Origin: Hermatobates lingyangjiaoensis
Taxonomy: Eukaryota > Arthropoda > Insecta > Hemiptera > Hermatobatidae
Direction of reading: 5' to 3'
Length of the DNA: 64,000 nucleotides
Assembly (NCBI GenBank): GCA_026182355.1
Contig: JAPFBL010000048.1
Coordinates: 806,001 to 870,000, forward strand
The notes under the pieces are model-generated. The model saw nothing but the letters and a program-made list of their open reading frames with translations, was not told the origin of the DNA and made no database searches. The stretch's first letter is position 1, and every line of letters starts with the position of its first letter. The translations under genes and the position numbers were made by a program. Of this stretch, positions 42,701-56,400 are shown one piece after another.

Positions 42701-45700
42701 AGGTATTTACATTAATTCCCTGAACATGATTGACAGGGATGATTTTAATTGTTGTTTCTTGTTAAAAGTAAAAAAAAATCATTATTTTATCATAAAAATA
42801 AATAAAACACCAATCCAAGTTATATACACAATGAAATATATTTAAAACAAACAAACCTTCTAAATTTAAATAGTCAATTTATTTACCTAATATAAAATAA
42901 CATTAATGAAAGGAACGTGTCTTTATAATATTACTTTAGAACATTCGTATTTTATCTGACAGTTGTGTTCAAGTTTGTTTCTAAAATTATTCATTTTTAA
43001 CCTATAATGTAGTAGTTTATTACATATTTGTTACATTTATTTATAATATATTTGTACTACTGTCATCGCGAGCACGCAAGCCTCTGGGAACTCTGGCTCC
43101 ATGCCTTTATTTTATTACGAGTTCAGGCATTCCGTTACTACCACAGAGGTTAGTATTATTAATATTAGAAGTGTTTATATTAACACTTCTAATATCAAAT
43201 CGCAAATTTTAAATTAAAAATTTTTTTGTTTTATTTATATATAATACATTTTTACTACAGTCAACGGCGAGAACGCAAGCTTCTGGCTACCTGGATCCAT
43301 GCCTTTACGTTATTACCAGAGTTTACATTACACAAATATTAAATTCAAAAAAATTTTGTTGGATCTATATACAATACATATGCACTACTGTCATCGGCGA
43401 GCACACAAGACACTTGCTACCCTGGCTCCAATTTTGGGAATATAATGATAATTTTATTTATTTAACATTATTTAGGTAATAAATATTATATATTTAATTT
43501 CAGGTCTCTATCTCCACAGGAAATGGGTGAAAAACAAACAAACAAACTGACGAATTTTATATATAGAGATTGGTGAATAAGACATGAAATACTGAACAGT
43601 CATTAGGTTTTCATTTTAAGACTTCACTTTTCAATCTCTTACTTTAATACTGTCTTTTACGCCAGAGAGCAGTAGCTTATGTTTCAGTATTATTTACCCT
43701 CTTATTGGTAAAGAAGAATTTTTTCCTTATGCCAGAGAATATGTATGAATAATTAGTTTATTTTTTTCTTTTACTTCCTTCAACTTAGACCTGTTCGAAT
43801 GTAACGGATTGGTCGGTTGGAATAAAGATAAACATTTTCTTTGCTTCTTTATCGACTAGTTCATTTCATTTAATTTTACAGTGGCGTGGGACACACAGAC
43901 ATACAATTTCTATCTACCCCACAACAGTTCACGAACTACTTGTTATTCATATAAATATTTGTATAGCTATTCAATCAGTCCAAAAATATTTATTCAGTCC
44001 AATGAAGTGATAATAGCCTTGAAGTTAATGCAGATGAATTCCCTTTTAGCTGTGTTGGAGGAGCTTGGCTCTGATGCAGTCTTCTATACCGCTTCGATCT
44101 TTACACCAAAAACTGTTGTACCTTTTCCCCCATTGTAAACCTTTCCTCAACAAAAGTTCCTCAAATAGAAATAAATACACAATACTAGTCTGTGTAAATG
44201 TGCAGACAAATATCCTTAGGGAACTCATTTTTTTCTAATACTATGCTTCAAAACCCAAATCATTGGAAAAATAGAAGTATTTTGTTGATCGTATCAATAT
44301 AAACGACGCGTGGCAGTTGACTTCGTTCCTCTTCGATGTGTGGTACTCATTAAAGAACTTAACTCAAATGGGCTTCCGTCTTCCTGATGTTAACCAACAT
44401 GGTTGTATGAACTTTTCGAGACAGACAAAACAGTCCATTGCTGGACCTGCTACCACCACTACTAATACAACCTATTATGCTATTTCCTTTTTTAAATTGA
44501 ATTATATTATACAGCTGACAATTCTGCTTCTAAGTAATAACATTAATATTTGAATTAATATTAATAAACAAGTTATATCAAAGTTCAAACAAATATGTTA
44601 ATAAGGTAAAAATATAAGGAAGCTGAATGTTGAGAAACCATAGGTTTTTTTTTAATACTAATGCCCACACTAGTACACTATATGTATTTTGTGCTTTCCA
44701 AAGAGTGAAAGTGTGGCTCATTTAATATTCTGTATTTATTTTAAAATGGAAGAACCACATTAACTGAGACACCAAAGGCATCCACGTCAATGTGGATAGA
44801 CTTCCGTGAAGTAATAGAAACCGGGAAGTCAACACAATCAGATCATTCGGTGATAAAAAAATAATATAAAAAATGTGTCTAGTATTCAGTACAGTGAACA
44901 ACATTTTAGTATAACTCAAAACAAAAAAGAGAACAAGAAGTCGAATAAATTAAAAAAATAATGTGAAATATACTCACAACTCAGGAATGACTTTGACGTC
45001 CATCAAGGTAATGACTAGGTCTGTTGCTTCCTTAATCTGATTTGTCGATTCTAGGTTAATGAACTCTGCATATTTAGCTGTGAAAAAATATAACATCATA
45101 GTTGAAGAAAATTGTCATTGAATCACAAACAACACCTATTCAGGAATGTATTAATATAGTTACTTTATCTATTTTTCGGACTGGCTGGACCGAAAACATA
45201 TCCTTAGCCTATAAATGTGAGATTTGGATCTGTTATTATAGAAAGAAAGGAGATATCTCCTCATGTAAAGAAAAGAAATAGGAAAGAAAAAAAGATAGAA
45301 ATTCCGGAAGTTTCCTTAGAAGATAGACGACAAGTTCTTAAACCAGTCGGGAGAGGAAGAGAATTTGCGACGTCAGATCGTTTATTTTTCTTACTGTCAT
45401 GCAAGATGATATAAGTAACAGTATAGTAAATGCTAGTCATTGTGGTAGTTTGAAAAAAGATTTTTGGAAAGCCAAGTCTATATCAATGATCTTGTTAATA
45501 TGTTGAATTATAACTTATAACATTAATAACAACCTTTGAAGAAGTAGCAATAATATTATTTTAAAAAACATTCATATTCTAGTCAATAATAGAAGTGTAA
45601 AGATACGATGTAACTACCTGCGAAGGTGAGTCTGTCACTGGGTGAAGTAGCAGCCCCAAGGAGATGAAGACCAGAGGTTCGGAAAGAGGCATCAGCCGCA

Positions 45701-48700
45701 TAGCGAGAGAGAAGTCGGTCGGCTACCTGGGACATGAGGGTAGCGTCTTGAGACTCGAGTGCCCACTGGAGAGCGTTATTGACCAAGTCACGTCGCATAT
45801 AGTCGAGACACATTGTCCTGCACAGCTCGACCACTGCATGAGACAAGTTGTTTCTACGAGCAAGGTCTAGGAGGAAGTACGCTCGGCGTTCTGAGGTGAG
45901 TGGAGTGGATGAAATGGTAAGCCGTAATAGAGCCTTTCCTCTGACAGGACACTTTTCAAAGTAGGTCACACCTGCAGCTAGCAAGCCTGGGTCTCGAATC
46001 AATACCGATCCATAATCAATCATCAAACTTTCCACTTCTGCCTCCCTGTCGACAACAAAGCATGTAATCACACGTCAACACTACAAATACGGAGTAAAAA
46101 ATCTAAGCATGCAGAGCCAACAGAATACTGATAATGTAATTCTAAAAAAATCAGCATACAAACCAAGAGTTACCTCAAGCCATATAACCCATTCAGAACA
46201 TATTATTTTGATAATAATACGTATTGATAATTTAGAAACATCAGCGACAGCGACTACATTCTAGAAGTAATGTTTCAACTGATGACCTCTAGTGTAGGTT
46301 AAAAAAAACTTTCAGAACCTCAATAAATTAAAACAATTGACAATATGTTTTAGTAATCGTGAGCATTCTCGGACTGCAACCTTAAATTATCTGCATAACA
46401 TCCATTATTTACTAAACATGCATGACCTTTACTAACAGAAAAACTTAACAAATGATCTTTGTCAAAAAACTCTATTTTTGAATAGATAACCAGACTTCAA
46501 CTCTGAATGAATGATAATTTGATGAATTCTTATTTTCTGCGATTCTATTCAATATAACAATCGATCTAATCAAGTTAATGAGTTGAAATTTCATTCTTGA
46601 CACATATGATGGAAGAGGATTTGTTTTTGTTACATTAACAAAGTAAAAGTGGGGTAACCAGTTTGTTAAAAGTAAAGTGTTAAAGATATCATATTTGTTT
46701 AGCAAAAAGAAAAAAAAATCAACCTATGGAGATTGTTTGAGGTTGTAGCCTGACGAAGGCTACAAGGATGACTGAAATAGATTCCTAATTACATAGTTTC
46801 TTGAGGAACCAAAGTCCTATTCTTAATTCTTATAAAACAAGCGAAAAACAGTAAGATTACCTTAAAAAAATGAATTCGAAATGACTTTTTACCCAGCTAT
46901 TTATTTATGGGTATCAGTTACGTATATGCAGATTTAAACAAGAAATAATAGTTCGTACTATCGCTTCAGGATGATTCTAATTCAGTATGACATTCGTGCT
47001 CTTCGCTGTGAGGCCTTAAAAAATAAATAGCTGAGGTCAGAATGCAACGAATAATTAATATCAGAAGTGCATGAAACAATACACACCTTCAGAATACTCT
47101 ACTCGCAAATTAATGTTATCATACAAAAAGTAAGTTTATGTATCTTCACATATTATGATTCCAGTGTCTGCCATAATTAAAAATTATATTCTAAATCACT
47201 TGAATTCAAACTAAAATAAGGTAGTAATGGAGTGATTGTGCTCTCTAAATAGCCTCTAGTCACTAAATAAACTCAACTCCGACTTTTAGCCTTCATGAAG
47301 CTACCCTGTAACCTGCTATATACAGGGAGAAACAAAAGAGGGGGATAATGTGATCATAGGCTGGGTCTGACCATCTGCTTTTCACATCCTTGCCACTTCC
47401 TAAATCCTCTCCTCTTATCCCAGCCCCAATCCAAGGCGTTATGCGATCCGTATCGAAGGATGGATGATACAGGGATTACTGTATTAGGAACGGAGCATCA
47501 AGGGTACCAGGCGACCCCCTTCAGTAAATAGCCTTACTCGTGTATGCAGTGCTCAGCCGGTTCGGACAAAATAACACCGGCAGAGCTTCAGGGATTTTCC
47601 CCAGTATGATACTAAGGAAAAAGAAATCCGGAGACCATCCACCGGAAGCGCAGAGGGTCCAAACGCGCTAACTAGTAATTATAATACAAGTGCACCGAAG
47701 AAGACTGTCCCGAAGAAGGAGAAAAGAAGCCACTTTTCCCGAAACGTAGGTAGCCTGAATGGGCATTATCAATCATGGTTTGTGCAGAGTCAGCAAAGAA
47801 AAGGAAGAAACACCGTTGCACCTGCTGGCTGACTGTCAGTCAACCTCGCTGTACAGAGGTAGATGCTTCGGGGAAAATCAACAAAACCACAGAAAAATTT
47901 TACCGTTGCATCCAGCAAAAGTGCTGAGGAGGTGTTGAAGCTAGCCGCTGAGGTACTGAAGTACAGAAGGGGAGGGGGCGGGGGTACAATAGTTTTTAAG
48001 ACGCAGTGCTATAGGCACCCTAAAATAATAATAATAAATACTAAAATGATGGTTACATGGCAGGGTAGAGAGTGAATGCTCCAGAGAGCTGAAGCAGGTT
48101 GGCTAGATGGGTAGCACTCCATCCACCATCCGCGCAGAGCTGCAGCTTGGCCACCATGTCAGGCAGGTCAGATTCGATGATGGCCTTAACACAGAGGTCC
48201 AGGAGCTTTAGTTCAGGCTGTGAGTACAGGTCGAGGCAGAGTTTCGCATAGTACGGTAAGTCATCAAGGCGCGCTGTGGGATTCACGAAAACCAGAGATG
48301 CGCATAACAATTGGTACCATGTGTCACAGTATCGCTTTAGTTTACGCAGTACTGTTGTTTCATCTCCTGCTAGCATCTAAAACATGCAAAGTCATTGGAC
48401 AAATTTGTCTCGAACTTTCAAGACTTATCTTACTCACCTCCATCAAGTTCAGCAGTTGAGGTTGGTTCGAAAATATCCCTGAGTTAACTTTCGATCTTAC
48501 TGAGGACTTCCATGCCTTCCATTTCGAAACAAACTCGTTTTCAGAGAGACCACACAAACTCTGAAAGAAAGTTCAAGTAAGCTTTTTAACCAATAAAGAA
48601 CCTATAAGAAGAACCTCCATATCAAGAATATCTGAAGAAGTGAAAGGAATCCCAGGTAGAGTTTTCTGGTTATCAACATTTTCAAAATATAACAAAATGA

Positions 48701-51700
48701 ATTTCAGGTGCTTCAAGATAGGATTCATTAATAAAATTGAATCAATTTGCAATTATTTAATACATAATCTCTTCGTTAATGTTTTCTTATGACTTTGTTT
48801 TTTTTCTGCTTAGCCTTTCAGCTATCATTTAGAGTGTAGCGGTACCTATGGGTTATTTCGTCATAATTTGGTTGTTCACTCCTAGTACATAGTCATCCAC
48901 TATGCACTAACACAGAGATCCTGTGTTATTCTATATCTGTTTTAAATTAATAACATTGGATCCTTTACAAAAAATGCATTTGAATTTCAGAAGAAAACCT
49001 CCTTAATTGAAGTTTCGTCTTACTAAATATGTTTGTAAAAAAGATTTCACATAAACACGTGAAATAACAATCAATGATCAAACCACAATAAGAAATGGGA
49101 AAACAAGACTAAGACTAAGATAAACTGCCTTAAAAGTAGTGCCTTATTCTTGCATATAAAAAATGAAAATCATCATATTGATTGGACAGGAGCTAAATTT
49201 ATTACCTATGAAAAATCAATGTTGTTAAGAAATATTATTGAATCGTCTCTAATTAAATTTAATAGATCAAATATTATAAACATTAGTAACGGTGTCTTCA
49301 AACTTGATACTTTCGTCACGAGGGCAACAGCCTATTCAAAGAGAGTTGACAGCTAGGGGATAGTTTTTTACTTTTTCTTACTGTACTCCTTTGTTTCCCC
49401 AAACATCCCTTTCTGGACATTAGTCCTTTCCTGCGCTTTCACCCTTTTAAAATACCACTCTTCTCAACTCCTCACCAGATGTTTTCTGCATCTAGTGTTT
49501 CAGTTGGGTTTTTGACTCTGACGAAGACCGCTTGTTACGGTTGAAAGATCTCAGTCTTGTTTTCCCATTTCTTATTGTGGTTTGATCATTGAATGTTTGT
49601 AACTATATACTTTCTCAATGGCCACCACAATATAGTATAAAGATAACATGACTTACAAAGGAGAATAAGAATAGTCACTCCAAAAAAAAAAGTAGAGGTC
49701 CTACTCGCCATAACTGCGGACGAAAAGCGTTTACTGAAACCTAATTGTAGGCTAAAATAGCTTTAGATTCAACGTATTAAAGGTTTCGAAGCATGACTTA
49801 GTCATTACCAAGGGAAGAACGGTGTCAGATGTGGTCGAACAGGCGGAGTGTTTGCTGTCAGCACTGAATATTGCAAGTTTAAATCATAACGAATACCTCG
49901 ATTGTTTACGTGGAAGAATAATAATCTTGTTTACACCACTCCTTGGAGAGGACATAAAAATGTTAGTCCCGTCTGTAACTGTGGCCTTTGAAATTCGTTA
50001 GAGATCCCTTCAATAAAACTCAGTACTGTGAAATAAGGAACTTTTAATGTAGAATCAACTTAATTTGGTGCGCTCAGAACTATATTAGGTACCACATTTT
50101 CAGGTGCAGATCTGTTATAGGGAGGCATATTAACAATTTAAAAACAATTAGAGGCAATTATTTTCATGATTTCAAGCTTTGACGATATTTCTAAGATGGA
50201 CTCGAATTTTTTACAATACAACTTTTATTCAGACATCTAGTTTAGAACAAGACAACCACAAAAACATCAAACTGGTATCCTCATGTCAACAATAAATATT
50301 AATCCTCCTGACCTCAGTATCTTTACGTTTAAGAGATGCCAAAACATTTTTATTCCTTGATCAACATTTTTATTGAAAGTTTAACTTTTCTGTTAACTAT
50401 TAAAATAAAGATTTCATAATTACCTTTGGTAATTTGAGTCAAACACTAATAAAAAACACTAATCAAATATCAAAAGCTACAAAGTTACAACAAACATATT
50501 GTTATAAATCTGAGTGTGGCTGTCGAATAAGACTTGTAATTCTGAAGCATGATTGTTATAAATTTAAATATTCTAGACTAAAAATGAAAACAACTTACAA
50601 AACTAAAGATTTTTTTAAAATTGAAAAAAAAAGAACTATTACATTAGAGGTTAAAATAAATTAGTTTATGAATGGAAACCTTAACACAACGGTCATAATA
50701 AAGAAGAATGCCACACTAAGACAACGATTCCAAACAAAATAATAAATTTTTACTTATCAATATAAAACTGCACTAATATATCAGTTATATTTAATAAATC
50801 AAGACACGTTTTGTAGTGATCATACATGATCAATCTTGTTGAGAAACATTATCACGTGTTGATTATTTAAATTTTACAAAACAAATACCATAAACATTAG
50901 CAACCTTTTATTCAAGTTTGTTATAAATAATGAGTCCAATAGCATGGTCCACCAGGTTAAGAGCAACTAGTAAATAATGTTTTACTTAATTCTTCCTTAA
51001 CGCCTTGAATTACTCCCACTCCCTGTGTTCCCTTTCCTTAGCCTGTTCACATAACGCTCGGGTTGTCGAACAAGTGTTTGACAAATCAAACAAAACACAA
51101 GTTGGTTGTTAACGAGTTTACGTTTTTGTTTACTTATAGTAAAGTTGAGTTAGGCAACTCCAGATTTTTTATGTTATTTTTTATTTCTGTTCGAATTAAA
51201 TATTTATAGGTAAGGCAGTACAACGTAGGTCGGGTTAGCTCTTATGTTAATAATTAAGTGCCAAATTAAGCCTAAAGGTAACACGACATTCACTGTCAAT
51301 TGGCGAAGCCGCCGAGTCAACTAGTTTAATCATATTACTGAGTGAAACGGTAACGTTATTGAGAACATAAATATATACGTTCTTTAAACAAGGATACAGG
51401 ATCATATTTGATCATTATATAAGGTGGTATAAATTCACCATCATCTTGCTAACATCACAGTATTCTAAGAATAAGTGAATACATTTTTCTTCATGACATG
51501 ATTTTTAGCATAGAATATATAATCAATTTACACTTGTTAAGCAAAAAGAAATGTTAAAACCGATCAGAGCGTAAATGATTTTAATAATTAACGAAAATTA
51601 TGTCAAGTAAGCAATAATACAATAATAAAATACCGAAAATACTGGTATCGCCAAAAGAATGCCGTCGGCTTCAACGAATGGAGTGGTGTGTGCGTTGGAA

Positions 51701-53392
51701 TGAAGTTTGAGTATTGCTCTGGTGGCTTCGAATCTGAAACAAAGTGACTGATATGGTTATACTGATATGGATTTTACACATGTATTTACAAATTTATCAT
51801 TGTTTTCTTTACAAGCAATTAGACAAAAAAAAAATAAAAACAAAATTACACAAACAAAAATACGAAAAAAACTTACAAGTTAACGAAGTCAAACTTACAG
51901 TTAATGTACACTTTATCAGAGGTGACTTCTTCGGACTTTATCCACTGACTTTTCCTTGTCGTTATCAGCCTTTGGAGCGATTCACATCTATTCCTGACAT
52001 CGAAATATAGATGTGAGTTATGTCTGCGTCTTTCTGTGTGTTTCCTTCGTTTTGAATTTATTTTATTTAAAAAAGTCCGCTGGACCGTTTCTTTTAATTG
52101 CGTATATATATATATGTATTAGAATAGCTGGCAAGTAAACAAATAACAAAACAGAATGACAATATAGTTCACAAAAATAATGTGATGACACTACTTAACA
52201 CTATTTAGTTGTAGGTTATTTTATGTCCAAATATTTTAATAATGTCATAAGATATTGAATCATTTTAAATTTCTGAAGACGCTGGTAAAGGAGAATGGTC
52301 ACCTTGCCTGGAGCAGAAGTCCGGTAACTAAGTCCCAATAGTCCTCCGGAGCGGTAACCTCAGGACGGTCATCGAGAAGCAAGCAGCTTGCTCTAATCTC
52401 CACTTCACTACAATGGAATCTTATCCATTCCACCAGCTTCCTGACCACGAACTCCCCTGGTAGACAATCCTCGATTAAACAAAAGTACAGTATACGAAGC
52501 CAGCCTTTAACAGAATTACTTAGAGCTTTCTACGCAGCAAAAACTATTAATAAATACTTGAAGGACAAAAATAAGATTGTGTTTGCGAAGACCTTTTCTT
52601 CAAAGTAGAGATATTCATTCCCTATAACCCTTTGAGATCTTAACTATGAGCGAACAGTATACGTTTAAGACAGCGTCAACTATTATAATTTAACAAATTC
52701 TAAGGTATTGCAATCAGTTATTGTGTGGTATTTACTCATTTCAGGATTAAAAAGTTAATGAAATAGTCTCCATATGTAGTACTTTAATAATATAAACCAC
52801 GCGTATCGAAGAAGAACACTACATCTTCAAAACGCGTTTTTATATTATTAAATTACTATATGTGAAGACTCATTAACTTTTTTACCCTACAATAATTTGT
52901 TCCTAATTTTTCTTTTCGAATCTGTGTATACATGTTACATATTCTATTTTAATTTGAACATTACTTTTTCACCAGTTTCTTTACGATAACATATCAATTT
53001 AGAACAAAATATAAAAATGGTTGAAACAAAGAGAATGGCGACCTTATGTACTGTAGTTTTCAAAACTAACCAGTGAACATATGATCATGGAACGAAAGTT
53101 TTAATAAAAAGGTTACAAAAGAAGAAGAAGAAAAGGTAGTCCGAACTAGAGTTGCACTAATAATTATCGTAATTAATTCATTTAACGGGATGATTTGTCA
53201 TTTGTTGTAAATAAGTCTAATAACATCTAGAACAGGCATAGGCAACCTGCGGCCCGCGGGCCACATGCGGCCCAGCACTTGTATTTGTGCGGCCCTCGGA
53301 GGTTATCTGAAATTTTACCTTAATATTAAAAGTTTCTTTGCTTTTTGGTTATTAAAAAAAGCTCACCGTGACTTCTGGAAGGAAATTACAAC

Positions 53393-53437
<45 letters not shown>

Positions 53438-56400
53438 CTATTGCAACAAATGTTTTAGTTTTTTCATATATGACGCACTAATCTTTTGGAGATTGTTTGT
53501 GATTATTGTTTATCATAAGGAAATAATGAGATATGAGTATTAATTTTCATTATAGAGACAATAAAAAGTTAAATAATTATTGACACATTAATGAAGCGAG
53601 CAGTATGTATTTCTATATATTTATAAAAATAAATTATAATTATAAGATGTATATATCGAAATACCACAGAAATTACCATGCGGCCCGCGGTCACTTGTAC
53701 ATTATATAATGCGGCCCTCAGTTCAGAAAAGGTTGCCCATGCCTGATCTAGAATGATACAATTCTGATTCATCTTCATCACTGAAATGAAAAATATGCTA
53801 ATAGAAAGGAATTTATATCATTCCTCTTTCATATTATAATCTTCTAAGCATTTGTTGATGTGCTAAAGATAAACATAATATTTATATTATCTTTTGTTAA
53901 ATCAAACCTATGATTCATTTTAGTAAACCTTCAATAAAATAAAATTACTATCTTAATCAGGAATTATTTTTTAAGAAAAAATTAAACCTCATTATGATGA
54001 ATTGAAAAAATACGGAAAAGTAAGACTAAGTTAATGTCAACGCTTTTAAATTGTAATACAGAAACATTTACAATTTGTAAACATTTTCCCATTTTAAGGA
54101 CCAGTCTATTACTTGTATGCTGAAGTATCTACAGTATATTAACAGCAAATAGCTTAGCTGGAGCTTTCAAATATTTCTGAACTAGCAACCCAAAAATTTT
54201 AATTTATTTTTTTTTCAAATTTTTCCACCACATAAGTATACTGTGGTTCCTTAACATCAAAGGTAAATTGAATTAGTTCTCTATGCTAAGAAAAAATGAA
54301 TCACTTTTGGTCATTTTCTCTAAATTGTTTCGCCTTTTTCAAAAATGTATGGTTTATAAATATTTTGCAAATATCATTATCTGGTCTGTTAACTCAGTTG
54401 AATAGTCGTCTTGATTGTCATCACTGCAACTATGTACAGAAATGTTTGTTATCTATTCAGATTTCGAAAAGTTTGCACTTTTTGTTTCTTTGGCTGTCCA
54501 TTTCTTTAGTTCAATTATTCTTTTTAAACTTAGGAAATTGGAAAGCAACAGAGATAAAAAATTATGTTCCAAATAACTGAAAAAAACCTTTTCCCTTGAT
54601 GATTCAAGTTATTTCACTGTAGTAATAATGACAGTGAAGTCACTGCTTGTCTTTGCTCTTGATAAAAATATGTTTAATATTTTGAATTGTTGGAATTATC
54701 GTAGAAGCACTCTCTTTCTCTCTTCTTAGTTTCCACAATAATTTTTTTCTAAAAGTTTCAAAAATGTCAGGATTTTTTCCACGAGATTCCATTTATAAGT
54801 GCTTAATGTACTTATGATGCTAACAGTATTAGCTTTTATATCATATATAACAATAGCTTTCCGTTTTTCAATATTCCTATCTAGCATATAGTACATTGGA
54901 TTTCATCGAGTAACCATATCTTAAATTAAGTTATTTTTTTTAAAATTTAACTTAACTTATACATCACTCAAGTTATTTATTCCCGATGCAAAATGGTTGA
55001 AATTTTGTAGTATTTTTTTGGTCATTATTACATTGTTCACAGCTTTTTGGGCAAACATTGATTCATTCAATGAATATTCGATACGACAGTTTCGAAAACA
55101 AGCAAACGTAATTGCTCCAAAATCTAGCAGTATAAAGAAATATTATTGAGTTTCAGTTCATAGACTTCGAGGACATTTTTAACACTTCACTTATCTGGGC
55201 ACCTGCATGAAATTCTTCAAATAGAGCATCCCTCTTTCTTGTTCAAATTGATTGTAGAGCCAGACCTGTTATACTGAGAAATGGATGTCATTTGCAGTGG
55301 TTGTCCATATGTCATTAGTTAAAGAAATTCAATGGATATCATTGATACAGTTTATAATTTTTTGTTATACTTTTTGAAATAATATTTTCAGAGAAGTATA
55401 CTGAAACAAAAATAAGTTTATAGGAAATTAAGTTACTATTTAAGGGGCTGAACTGTTACAAAGGAAGATAAAACGCAGCTTCATGGGAGCTAGTTCTATA
55501 ATATTTTATTATATCTTTTTAGTTAGTGTCGTCCTAACGCTAAGAACGAGATTACTATTGTAGATGGTCCCTTTTTTTAAACGTCGACCGAGAAGAAAAT
55601 GAAAGTACCAAAAAAATGTCATTCAATTTAATAATTCATGTTCTATTCCATAGATTTGCACCTCCGAATAGTTTTTGTAGTAGATAATTTGGCTTTGCTT
55701 CTCAATATTAGGTAGGGTTGCCTATGACACAAACCTGGCATTGTATTGGTTTCTCTGGATTTTTTTTTTTTTTTTTGATATAGCACTGCGTCTTAAAAAC
55801 TATGGTACTTCCCCTCTTCTGTACTAAAATACTCCAGCAGTTAGCTTCAACGCCTCCAAGAAGCTCAGCACTTTTGTTGGTTCCAACGGTAAAAGTTTTT
55901 CTATGGTTTTGTTGAGTGTCCCGAAGCACCTACCTCTGTGCAGCAAAGTTGCCTCACAGTCAGTCAGCAGGTGCAACGGTGTTTCTTCTTCTTCTTTGCA
56001 GAATCTGCATAAACCATCACTAATAATGCCTATTCAGGCTCCCTAATACTGTTAGTATGTTTCGGTAGAAAGTAACTTCCCTTCTCCTTCTTCGGGTCCT
56101 CAGGTGCACTTGTGGAAGGTTGGTTCCCACTAGTTAGTGCTTTTGGACCCTCTGCACTTTCGGAGGATGGTCTCCAGACTTCCTTCTCCTTAGTATCATA
56201 CAGGGGAAAATCCCTTTATCTCCATCGATGGTACTTTGTCCGCTCCGACAGAGCACCGCATACCGGAGTAAGGTTATTTACTCAAGGGGGTCACCTGGTA
56301 CCCTTGAGGCTCCGTTCATAATACAGTAACCCCTGTATCATCGATCCTTCGGCACGGGTCGCATAACACCTTAGATTGGGGCTGGGATAAAAGGAGGGGA

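Larger units (their letters stand above)
41720..44970. other. Nup85 intron 10, distal part
   Basis: Apart from the tandem units listed separately, it holds two plus-strand frames at 43881-44138 and 44317-44553 that look protein-like (LLAVLEELGSDAVFYTASIF; LTSFLFDVWYSLKNLTQMGF) but match no family I know. They may be a decayed transposon or host fragment. Confidence 0.35.

Noticed and set aside
43881..44553. Two neighbouring plus-strand frames as exons of a gene nested in Nup85 intron 10
   Set aside because: Protein-like runs but no family match and no clear splice sites joining them.
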